Shown here: one piece after another, positions 1 through 5,316 of the stretch
Numbering within the stretch: the stretch's first letter is position 1
Layout: every line of letters begins with the position of its first letter
Translations under genes and position numbers: made by a program
The notes under the pieces: model-generated
Seen by the model: the letters and a program-made list of their open reading frames with translations, nothing else
Told to the model about the DNA's origin: nothing
Databases searched by the model: none
Assembly (NCBI GenBank): GCA_902462295.1
Contig: CABQAZ010000046.1
Location: 1-6,133, forward strand
Reading direction: 5' to 3'
DNA length: 6,133 nucleotides
Source: an uncultured Clostridium sp.
Lineage (GTDB): Bacteria; Bacillota; Clostridia; TANB77; CAG-508

Positions 1-308
1 AAGCATTAGAAGAACCAGTTAAACAAATTGCAAGAAATGCAGGATTAGAACCAGCAGTTATATTAGAAAATGTAAAAAAATCAGCAATAGGATTTGGATT
101 TGATGCAGATAAAGAGCAATATGTTGACATGAAAAAAGCAGGAATTGTTGACCCTACAAAAGTTACAAGAAGTGCATTACAAAATGCAGGCTCAATAGCA
201 GGAATGGTATTAACAACAGAAAGTTTAGTTACAGATAGTCCAGAGCCAAAAGGTTGTGGATGTGGAAATGACCATGACATGGATAATGGAATGAGTGGAA
301 TGTATTAA
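1..308 (+). CDS. groL: GroEL chaperonin (60 kDa), C-terminal 101 residues, 5' truncated
   Basis: This is the 3' end of the chaperonin GroEL, the ATP-driven double-ring folding machine of the cytosol that works with GroES. The first complete codon is at 3; the gene begins outside the window. The visible part starts ALEEPVKQIARNAG and contains the near-invariant block VDPTKVTRSALQNAGSIAGM (visible residues 49-68), followed by the MVLTTESLVTD segment, which together return to the equatorial ATPase domain. The last ~20 residues are atypical: instead of a plain Gly-Gly-Met repeat, the tail is PKGCGCGNDHDMDNGMSGMY, with two Cys, one His and several Asp. The stop is TAA, and a terminator follows two bases later, so GroEL is the last gene of its operon. 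Identification is secure from the conserved block; the meaning of the Cys/Asp tail is open. Confidence 0.97.
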   Translation, partial: ALEEPVKQIARNAGLEPAVILENVKKSAIGFGFDADKEQYVDMKKAGIVDPTKVTRSALQNAGSIAGMVLTTESLVTDSPEPKGCGCGNDHDMDNGMSGMY

Positions 309-310
309 AG

Positions 311-344
311 AAAAATAACCATACGAAGTAGTATGGTTATTTTT
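311..344 (+). terminator. Rho-independent terminator of the groEL operon
   Basis: A perfect 14-bp inverted repeat pairs 311-324 with 331-344 around a 6-nt loop (gaagta). The right arm ends in a run of T. It starts two bases after the GroEL stop codon, the expected place for an intrinsic terminator. Confidence 0.92.
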
Positions 345-368
345 TATGTAAACAATTGCCCCGAAAAT

Positions 369-429
369 ACCCGGTCCCAGAAGTGCATTTTATATTTTTG
401 CACTTCTGGGACCGGGTCCCAAAGGTGCA
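369..429. repeat. GC-rich array of three alternately inverted 15-nt units
   Basis: Unit 1 (373-387, ggtcccagaagtgca), its exact reverse complement (399-413) and a third forward unit (415-429, ggtcccaaaggtgca, 13/15 identical to unit 1) follow one another. Units 1 and 2 lie in a perfect 19-bp inverted repeat (369-387 with 399-417) with an 11-nt AT-only loop. Units 2 and 3 form a competing palindrome centred on base 414. The arms are far richer in G+C than anything around them. There is no T-run after the stem on either strand, so it is not a normal terminator. It lies between the groEL terminator and the next promoter, so it probably acts as DNA or is a REP/MITE-like dispersed repeat. I do not recognise the family. 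Confidence 0.85.
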
Positions 430-454
430 AAATTGAAAAAAATATATTTAAATA

Positions 455-482
455 TTGAAAAATAGTGTATAAATGGTATAAT
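455..482 (+). promoter_or_regulatory. Sigma-A-type promoter of the phosphatase / J-protein / SDR operon
   Basis: The -35 box TTGAAA (455-460) and a perfect -10 TATAAT (477-482) are 16 nt apart. The -10 is preceded by TGG, giving an extended -10 (TGnTATAAT). Transcription should start near 489, about 50 nt before the GTG start at 538. Confidence 0.8.
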
Positions 483-520
483 AAAATAAATAATAATACA
501 AGAGAAAAGATAAAACAAAA

Positions 521-525
521 AGGAG
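521..525 (+). promoter_or_regulatory. Ribosome binding site that decides the start of the phosphatase gene
   Basis: AGGAG at 521-525 directly abuts the ATG at 526, leaving no spacer, so that ATG is not a workable start. The in-frame GTG at 538 lies 12 nt downstream: rather long, but usable. It gives the family-typical N-terminus MKIYYVRHGET. Confidence 0.65.
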
Positions 526-537
526 ATGAAGACAAAG

Positions 538-1077
538 GTGAAAATTTATTATGTAAGACATGGAGAAACAGATTTTAACTTAGCAAGAAAAATGCAAGGA
601 GGAGGAACAGAAAAACCATTAAATCAAAAAGGAGAAAGGCAAGCAAAAGAAACAAAAAATGAACTAAAAGATGTAAAATATGATATAGTAATATGTTCTC
701 CTATGTATAGAGCAAAACAAACAGCTGAAATAATAAATAAAGAAAAAAATATACCAGTAATAATTGACGAAAGATTAAGAGAAAGAAAATTGGGAGAATA
801 TGAAGGACATGATATAACAGAAGAAATAGAAGAAAAAATATGGGATTATAATTTAAATTATAATATTCCTAAAGGTGAAAATTTACATGATTTTGAAAAA
901 AGAATTTTAGAATTCATAAATGAAATAAAACAAAAATATAAAAACAAAACACTACTGATAGTTGCACATGGAGGAGTTGCAAAAATTATAAAAGCATATC
1001 TCTATGGAATGCCAGAAAGCAAAAATTTATCTGAGATAAAAATGAATAATTGTGAAATAATTGAAGAAGACATATAA
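538..1077 (+). CDS. Histidine phosphatase family protein (phosphoglycerate mutase-like, GpmB/CobC type)
   Basis: This 179-residue cytosolic protein belongs to the histidine phosphatase superfamily, which transfers phosphate through a phospho-histidine. All core residues are visible: the RHGET motif at 7-11 with nucleophile His8, the SPMYRAKQTAE segment with phosphate-binding Arg58, the LRERKLGEYEG segment with the acid Glu82, and AHGG with the second His144. The length suits small phosphatases of the GpmB/CobC/YhfR group rather than dPGM (~250 residues), so phosphatase activity is more likely than glycolytic mutase; the substrate cannot be told. I chose GTG 538 over ATG 526 because the Shine-Dalgarno abuts the ATG and because the family starts MKI-x-x-VRHGE. 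It is the first gene of a likely operon, with 41 nt to the J-domain gene and no terminator between. Confidence 0.92.
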   Translation: MKIYYVRHGETDFNLARKMQGGGTEKPLNQKGERQAKETKNELKDVKYDIVICSPMYRAKQTAEIINKEKNIPVIIDERLRERKLGEYEGHDITEEIEEKIWDYNLNYNIPKGENLHDFEKRILEFINEIKQKYKNKTLLIVAHGGVAKIIKAYLYGMPESKNLSEIKMNNCEIIEEDI

Positions 1078-1108
1078 ATATTAAATTAACTAGCAAAATA
1101 TAGAGAAT

Positions 1109-1112
1109 GGAG
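1109..1112 (+). promoter_or_regulatory. Ribosome binding site that decides the start of the J-domain gene
   Basis: GGAG (1109-1112) overlaps the possible ATG at 1107 and lies 6 nt before the in-frame GTG at 1119. Upstream of the ATG there is only a weak GAGA. The GTG gives MKNYYEILEVD, the usual J-protein N-terminus. Confidence 0.65.
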
Positions 1113-1118
1113 AAAGAT

Positions 1119-1784
1119 GTGAAAAATTATTATGAAATATTAGAGGTAGATAAAAAGGCATCACCTGAAGTAATAGAAAAGGCATATAAAACACTTGTAA
1201 AAAAATATCATCCAGACTTACAAAATAATGAAAATCAAAAAGAATATGAAGAAAAAATGAAAGATATAAATGAAGCATATTCTATATTAATTGATGATTA
1301 CAAAAGAGAAACATATGACGAACAATTACAAACTACAACAATATCAAAATCTGAATATGATAGAATAGTAGAAGAAAATAAACAATTAAAAAATAGATTA
1401 GAAAAAATTATAAATAATTTACAAAATAATAATAGTTCGATAAAACAAGAAAATCAAAATGTAAGACAACCCAATAATACAATTTCAAACATGAATAAAG
1501 TATTTAGAGAACAAATAAGACAAGTTACATCAAATGCATATAATAAAGCATATCAAGATGCATATGTAGAAGATATGAAAAATAGAGAATATAGAGTTGA
1601 ATATAAACATGATTTAAAATACTATTTAAAATTTTTTGCATGTATAATAATTATAATTTTATTATGTATGTTAATATACCAAATACCAGTAGTAAAAAGA
1701 TTTTTTGCAGGATTATATGAGGAAAATATATTATTTAGAGCTATTGTTAATATATTTAAAAATACTTTTCAAACTGGATTTTGA
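1119..1784 (+). CDS. J-domain (DnaJ-like) co-chaperone with C-terminal membrane segment
   Basis: The 221-residue product begins with a full J-domain (about residues 3-68: NYYEILEVDKKAS, then KKYHPD with the essential HPD at 31-33, then DINEAYSILIDD). This domain stimulates the ATPase of DnaK/Hsp70. It has no Gly/Phe region, CxxCxGxG zinc fingers or DnaJ C-terminal domain, so it is not DnaJ itself. Residues ~76-105 (EYDRIVEENKQLKNRLEKI) look like a short coiled coil, followed by an Asn/Gln-rich linker (~99-125). A strongly hydrophobic stretch at ~168-192 (FFACIIIIILLCMLIY) is one transmembrane helix, followed by ~29 residues with a basic KR start. The J-domain is expected to face the cytoplasm and recruit DnaK to the membrane. 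GTG 1119 is preferred over ATG 1107 on ribosome-binding-site spacing. The stop is TGA, and the next gene starts 34 nt later. The client is unknown. Confidence 0.9.
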   Translation: MKNYYEILEVDKKASPEVIEKAYKTLVKKYHPDLQNNENQKEYEEKMKDINEAYSILIDDYKRETYDEQLQTTTISKSEYDRIVEENKQLKNRLEKIINNLQNNNSSIKQENQNVRQPNNTISNMNKVFREQIRQVTSNAYNKAYQDAYVEDMKNREYRVEYKHDLKYYLKFFACIIIIILLCMLIYQIPVVKRFFAGLYEENILFRAIVNIFKNTFQTGF

Positions 1785-1803
1785 AAAAGCGAATAACATA
1801 ATC

Positions 1804-1810
1804 AAGGAGG
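1804..1810 (+). promoter_or_regulatory. Ribosome binding site fixing the SDR start at 1819
   Basis: A full AAGGAGG lies 8 nt before ATG 1819. The frame is open back to 1705, but that extension lies inside the 3' end of the J-domain gene and adds residues unlike any SDR. Confidence 0.88.
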
Positions 1811-1818
1811 AAAATATA

Positions 1819-2562
1819 ATGAAAGCATTAATAACAGGAGCTTCATCTGGAATTGGAAGAGATATAGCAAGAGAATTGAGTAAAAGAGGGTATGACTTAG
1901 TATTAGTAGCAAGAAATTTAGAAAGATTAAATGAAATAAAAGAAGAATTAAAAACAAATGTAGAAGTTGTAAGTATGGATATTTCAGACTCGAAAAATTG
2001 CGAAAAATTACATGAAAATTATACAGATGTAGATATACTTGTTAATAATGCAGGATTTGGAGATTGTGGATATTTTGATAAAACAAGTTTAGATAAAGAA
2101 ATACAAATGATAAATACAAATATTATTGCATATCATGTATTAACAAAATTATATTTACAAGATATGAAAAAGAAAAACAATGGAAAAATTTTAAATGTAG
2201 CATCTATTGCAGGATTTATGCCAGGACCACTAATGGCAACATATTATTCAACAAAAGCATATGTTGTAAGACTTTCTGAAGCAATTAGAGAAGAATTAAG
2301 AAGAGAAAAGTCTGATGTACAAATAAGTATATTATGTCCAGGTCCAGTTGATACAAATTTTAATAAAGTAGCAGACGTACAGTTTGCATTAAAAGGATTA
2401 AGTAGTGAATATGTTGCAAAATATGCAGTAAAGAAATTTTTAAATGGAAAATTTTACATAGTACCAGGATGGAAAATAAAATTAGCAAGGTTTGGCTCAA
2501 AAATTGCACCTAACAATTTAGTTTCTAAAATTTGTTATAATATGCAAAGAAGAAAGATTTAA
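1819..2562 (+). CDS. Short-chain dehydrogenase/reductase (SDR), classical type, DltE/YqjQ-like
   Basis: This 247-residue NAD(P)-dependent oxidoreductase has the classical SDR signature in order: TGASSGIG (6-13) for dinucleotide binding, D54 in MDISD contacting adenine, NNAG (76-79), the structural/catalytic Asn101, Ser129 in VASIAG, the YxxxK pair Tyr142/Lys146, and PGPVDT (174-179). Arg32 after beta-strand 2 (VLVARN) suggests NADP(H) preference. The tail, with IVPGWKIKLARFGSKIAP, resembles the COG0300 group (DltE, YqjQ), whose C-terminus is basic and hydrophobic and may touch the membrane. The substrate cannot be read from sequence; fatty-acyl or other ketone/alcohol substrates are possible. 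The start is ATG 1819 behind an AAGGAGG site. It is the last gene of the likely operon with the phosphatase and J-protein; a hairpin follows three bases after the stop. Confidence 0.93.
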   Translation: MKALITGASSGIGRDIARELSKRGYDLVLVARNLERLNEIKEELKTNVEVVSMDISDSKNCEKLHENYTDVDILVNNAGFGDCGYFDKTSLDKEIQMINTNIIAYHVLTKLYLQDMKKKNNGKILNVASIAGFMPGPLMATYYSTKAYVVRLSEAIREELRREKSDVQISILCPGPVDTNFNKVADVQFALKGLSSEYVAKYAVKKFLNGKFYIVPGWKIKLARFGSKIAPNNLVSKICYNMQRRKI

Positions 2563-2564
2563 AG

Positions 2565-2612
2565 AAATAGTCATTTAACATATGTTAGATGGCTATTTAA
2601 TATTGCCATCTA
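2565..2612 (+). terminator. Probable terminator: two overlapping, mutually exclusive hairpins after the SDR gene
   Basis: Hairpin 1 pairs 2565-2579 with 2584-2598 (15 bp with two G-T wobbles, 4-nt loop atat) and ends in a short ATTT. Hairpin 2 pairs 2586-2593 (tagatggc) perfectly with 2605-2612 (gccatcta) around an 11-nt AT loop, re-using the right arm of hairpin 1. The U-tract is poor, so termination may be leaky. Confidence 0.6.
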
Positions 2613-2639
2613 TAGTTAATAAAATATTTAACAAAAATG

Positions 2640-2668
2640 TTGACAAAAACATATAATAATGTTAATAT
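2640..2668 (+). promoter_or_regulatory. Promoter of the metal-efflux operon
   Basis: A consensus -35 TTGACA (2640-2645) is followed after 17 nt by TAATAT (2663-2668), which is preceded by TGT, an extended -10. Transcription should start near 2675, placing the palindromic operator in the first bases of the transcript. Confidence 0.75.
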
Positions 2669-2677
2669 GAAAATATA

Positions 2678-2703
2678 AACATATGAACAATTATTCATAT
2701 GAC
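2678..2703. promoter_or_regulatory. SmtB/CzrA-type operator palindrome
   Basis: Perfect 8-bp arms catatgaa (2680-2687) and ttcatatg (2694-2701) flank the 6-nt spacer caatta. Read as the family's 12-2-12 layout (2678-2703), 9 of 12 positions are symmetrical. The TGAA-N6-TTCA core is that of ArsR/SmtB-family operators. It lies between the -10 box and the ribosome binding site of the repressor gene, so the repressor should control its own operon from here. Confidence 0.8.
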
Positions 2704-2716
2704 AAAACAAAAGAAT

Positions 2717-2723
2717 AAGGAGG
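2717..2723 (+). promoter_or_regulatory. Ribosome binding site fixing the repressor start at 2729
   Basis: AAGGAGG ends 5 nt before ATG 2729. The in-frame ATG at 2699 lies inside the operator palindrome and has no Shine-Dalgarno, so it is not the start. Confidence 0.88.
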
Positions 2724-2728
2724 GAAAA

Positions 2729-3079
2729 ATGGAAGAAGGAATAATAGATATAGAAAAAGTAAAAAAAATAAAAAAGATAATGCCAAGTGATGACCTACTA
2801 TTTGATATAGCAGAAGTATTTAAAGTATTTGGAGACACAACAAGAATGAAAATAATAAGTGCATTATTAGAAGCAGAATTATGTGTAGGAGATATATCAG
2901 AAATAACAAATTCAACACAATCTGCAATATCACATCAATTAAGAGTATTAAAACAAGCAAAACTTGTAAAATTTAGAAAAGAGGGAAAAATAGTTTATTA
3001 TTCTTTAGATGATGAACATGTTTCCGAAATGTATGAGATGGCAAAAAGACATATAGAAGAAAGTTATGAACACAAATAA
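2729..3079 (+). CDS. ArsR/SmtB-family metal-sensing transcriptional repressor (zinc/cadmium type)
   Basis: This 116-residue winged-helix repressor binds its operator as a dimer and lets go when metal is bound. Visible parts: the VFGDTTRMKIISALLE helix (33-48), LCVGDISEIT (51-60), the recognition helix STQSAISHQLRVLKQA (62-77), and the beta-wing KFRKEGKIVYYSLDD (81-95). The alpha-5 metal site of SmtB is fully present, with the exact spacing D95-x-H97-x10-H108-x2-E111, which points to zinc (perhaps cobalt). The alpha-3 box is ELCVGD, with a single Cys52 instead of the CVC of ArsR/CadC, so arsenic or a pure cadmium/lead thiolate sensor is unlikely. The start is ATG 2729 (see its ribosome binding site). 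A matching operator lies 25 nt upstream of the start, and the efflux ATPase begins 39 nt after the stop with no terminator, so the two form one autoregulated operon. Confidence 0.94.
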   Translation: MEEGIIDIEKVKKIKKIMPSDDLLFDIAEVFKVFGDTTRMKIISALLEAELCVGDISEITNSTQSAISHQLRVLKQAKLVKFRKEGKIVYYSLDDEHVSEMYEMAKRHIEESYEHK

Positions 3080-3118
3080 ATAGTAGAATAAATATCATCA
3101 TAGAAAGGAAGTTGTAAA

Positions 3119-5200
3119 GTGAAAAAATATGAATTTATATTAAAAGATTTAGACTGTGCAGCATGTGCAAACGAAATACAAGAAAAATTAGAAAAAAACC
3201 CAAAGTTATATAATGTAAATGTAAATTTTGCAAAACTAAAATTAACATATGAAACAGAAGAAGTATCTGTAGAAGAAGTAAGAAAAGCAGTAAAAGAACA
3301 AGAACCAGAAGTAGAAATGATAGAATTAAATGACAGTAAAAAAGAAGAAAAATCAAAAATAGGAAATCAAATAATAAGGTTATTAATAGGAATATTAATT
3401 GCAGGGATAGGTATGTACTCAAAACTCCCATCAGAAATCAATAAAGTTCTAGTAATAGTTGGATACATAATTTTATTATATAGAACAGCCAAAAATGCAT
3501 TAAAAATGTTAATAACAAGTAAAAAAATAAATGAAAATTTTCTAATAACTGTTTCATGTGTAGGAGCATACTTAGTTGGAGAACATATGGAAGGACTAAT
3601 GGTAATAATTTTATATGAAATAGGAAAAATATTAGAAGAAAAATCAATAAATAAAAGTAGAAAATCAATAAAAGATTTAATGGACATAAAACCAGAATAT
3701 GCAAATTTAAAAAATGGAAATGAAATAAAAAGAATTTCTCCAGAAGAAGTTAAAATAGGTGATACAATATTAGTAAAAGAGGGAGAAAAGATACCACTAG
3801 ATGGAATAGTTACAAAAGGAACAGCAGATTTAAATACAGCGTCATTAACAGGAGAAAGTAAATTAACAAAAAAAACAGAAAATCAGCAAGCATTATCAGG
3901 AAGTATTGTTGTAGATGGAATGATAGAAGTAAAAGTTACAGAAAAATATGAAAATTCAACAGTAAGTAGAATTTTAGATTTAGTAGAAAATGCAACAGAC
4001 AAAAAAGCCAAAACAGAAACATTTGTTAATAAAGCATCAGGAATATACACACCTATTGTAATAGCATTAGCAATAGTTGTAGCAATATTCTTGCCAATAT
4101 TTACACAAATACCTTATACAGGAAATAATGGAAGTATTTATAGAGCACTAATATTTTTAGTAATTTCATGTCCTTGTTCAATAGCAATTTCTGTACCACT
4201 TAGTTATTTTTCAGGAATAGGAAAATCATCAAAAGAGGGAATATTAATAAAAGGAAGTGACTACATAGATGCTATAAAAGATATAAAAGAAATTGTATTT
4301 GACAAAACAGGAACACTAACAAAAGGCGAGTTTGAAATACAAAAAATAGAAAAATTTGAAGAACATAGTGAGCAAGAAATTTTAGAGTATGCAGTTATGG
4401 GAGAAAAATTTTCTAATCATCCTATAGCAAAATCAATAATAAAAGCACATCCAATGGACGATGTAGAAATTCAAGAATTTAAAGAAATAGCAGGAAAAGG
4501 AATAAGTTATAAATATAAAGGAAATACAATATTAGTAGGAAATGAATCATTAATAAATAGTGATATAGAAAAAACAAACAACAATAAAACAAGTGAAGAA
4601 TACACACAAATTTTTGTAAAAGTTAATGAAAAACTAATTGGAATAATATATTTAGGAGATACAATAAAAGAAGGAGTAAAAGAAACAATTAGACAATTAA
4701 AAGATTTAGGAATAACAACAAATATGTTTACAGGAGATAATGAAAAAATAGCCCAAAGTGTAGGAAAGAAGATTGGAATACAAAATATAAAATCAGAAAT
4801 GTTACCACAAGGAAAATATAATGAGCTTGAAAAAATTATTAATAAACACTCAAAAAATCCAAAAGAAAAAGTTGCATTTGTTGGAGATGGAATAAATGAT
4901 GCTCCAGTTTTAGCTAGGGCAGATGTTGGAATATCAATGGGAGGAGTTGGCTCAGAATCTGCTATAGAAGCATCAGATGTTGTTATAATGACAGACAATA
5001 TTTCTAAAATATTAGCTTCAATAAAAATTTCTAAAAAAACTTGTAGAATAATTAAACAGAATTTGATTTTTGCAATAAGTATAAAAATATTAATATTATT
5101 ATTTAGTGTTATAGGAATTGGAGGAATGTGGCAAGCTGTTTTTGCAGATGTTGGTGTTACAATATTAACAATTTTTAATACACTTAGAATACTTAAGTAA
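3119..5200 (+). CDS. cadA: Heavy-metal P-type ATPase, PIB-2 type (Zn/Cd/Pb exporter, ZntA/CadA)
   Basis: This 693-residue inner-membrane pump exports divalent soft metals at the cost of ATP. In order: an HMA domain (~3-68) with DCAAC (Cys13, Cys16; the preceding Asp is typical of zinc-type HMA domains), two helices at ~84-100 and ~106-122, then ~139-155 and ~157-172, the actuator TGES (244-247), the ion-site helix with CPC (351-353), phosphorylated Asp395 in DKTGTLTKG, the nucleotide-binding HP (434-435), the hinge GDGINDAP (589-596), then TM7 with Lys656 and TM8 with Asp677 in ADVGVT. Lys/TM7 and Asp/TM8 together with CPC are the PIB-2 signature, against Cu ATPases. No key residue is missing, and length is near that of CadA/ZntA. 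It starts with GTG behind AAAGGA (3104-3109, 9-nt spacer). Zn versus Cd preference is not resolved, so the symbol marks the family. Confidence 0.96.
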   Translation: MKKYEFILKDLDCAACANEIQEKLEKNPKLYNVNVNFAKLKLTYETEEVSVEEVRKAVKEQEPEVEMIELNDSKKEEKSKIGNQIIRLLIGILIAGIGMYSKLPSEINKVLVIVGYIILLYRTAKNALKMLITSKKINENFLITVSCVGAYLVGEHMEGLMVIILYEIGKILEEKSINKSRKSIKDLMDIKPEYANLKNGNEIKRISPEEVKIGDTILVKEGEKIPLDGIVTKGTADLNTASLTGESKLTKKTENQQALSGSIVVDGMIEVKVTEKYENSTVSRILDLVENATDKKAKTETFVNKASGIYTPIVIALAIVVAIFLPIFTQIPYTGNNGSIYRALIFLVISCPCSIAISVPLSYFSGIGKSSKEGILIKGSDYIDAIKDIKEIVFDKTGTLTKGEFEIQKIEKFEEHSEQEILEYAVMGEKFSNHPIAKSIIKAHPMDDVEIQEFKEIAGKGISYKYKGNTILVGNESLINSDIEKTNNNKTSEEYTQIFVKVNEKLIGIIYLGDTIKEGVKETIRQLKDLGITTNMFTGDNEKIAQSVGKKIGIQNIKSEMLPQGKYNELEKIINKHSKNPKEKVAFVGDGINDAPVLARADVGISMGGVGSESAIEASDVVIMTDNISKILASIKISKKTCRIIKQNLIFAISIKILILLFSVIGIGGMWQAVFADVGVTILTIFNTLRILK

Positions 5201-5230
5201 AATACCATTAGAGGGGTTATACTCGAATAT

Positions 5231-5275
5231 AAAAATATCAAGTAAATGCAATGTTAGCAATTACTTGATATTTTT
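5231..5275 (+). terminator. Rho-independent terminator of the metal-efflux operon
   Basis: A perfect 15-bp inverted repeat pairs 5231-5245 with 5261-5275; tgc/gca (5247-5249 with 5257-5259) extends it past one A-A mismatch, leaving a 7-nt loop. The right arm ends in TTTTT. It lies 30 nt after the ATPase stop and, with A-runs on the left arm, may also work on the other strand. Confidence 0.88.
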
Positions 5276-5293
5276 AGGTTTTTCTGTTAAAAT
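5265..5293 (+). promoter_or_regulatory. Promoter of the DUF1836 gene, embedded in the upstream terminator
   Basis: TTGATA (5265-5270) and TAAAAT (5288-5293) are separated by exactly 17 nt, and TGT precedes the -10 (extended -10). The -35 lies in the right arm of the terminator at 5231-5275. The start point near 5300 would give a leader of under 20 nt. Confidence 0.65.
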
Positions 5294-5316
5294 AGGGAAA
5301 TAAAGGATGTGAGATA

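Noticed and set aside
357..371. Possible degenerate fourth unit on the left of the GC-rich array
   Set aside because: Only the ends (tgc.c and acc) fit the expected inverted unit; about half of the positions differ, which is within chance.
369..429. Hairpin as a CRISPR repeat or riboswitch
   Set aside because: No regular spacers or further copies, and it lies upstream of the promoter rather than in a leader.
344..535. Minus-strand open frame of 63 codons over the intergenic hairpin and promoter
   Set aside because: Low-complexity hydrophobic translation of A-rich DNA, crosses the hairpin repeat, no Shine-Dalgarno or family resemblance.
1705..1818. N-terminal extension of the SDR gene overlapping the J-domain gene
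   Set aside because: A full AAGGAGG sits 8 nt before ATG 1819 and the Rossmann motif begins right after it; the extension has no ribosome binding site.
2576..2587. taacatatgtta as a second operator copy sharing AACATATG with the metal operator
   Set aside because: The shared 8-mer is AT-rich and short, lacks the TGAA-N6-TTCA core, and is already explained as the tip of the hairpin at 2565-2598.
2699..2728. Ten-residue N-terminal extension of the repressor from ATG 2699
   Set aside because: That ATG is part of the operator palindrome; the AAGGAGG lies downstream of it and serves ATG 2729.
4507..5241. Minus-strand open frame of 244 codons opposite the ATPase
   Set aside because: It mirrors the AT-rich codons of a well-conserved P-type ATPase; the product is Ile/Phe/Ser-rich with no recognisable domain. 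The same holds for shorter minus-strand frames at 3135-3704, 1090-1278 and 5261-5470.
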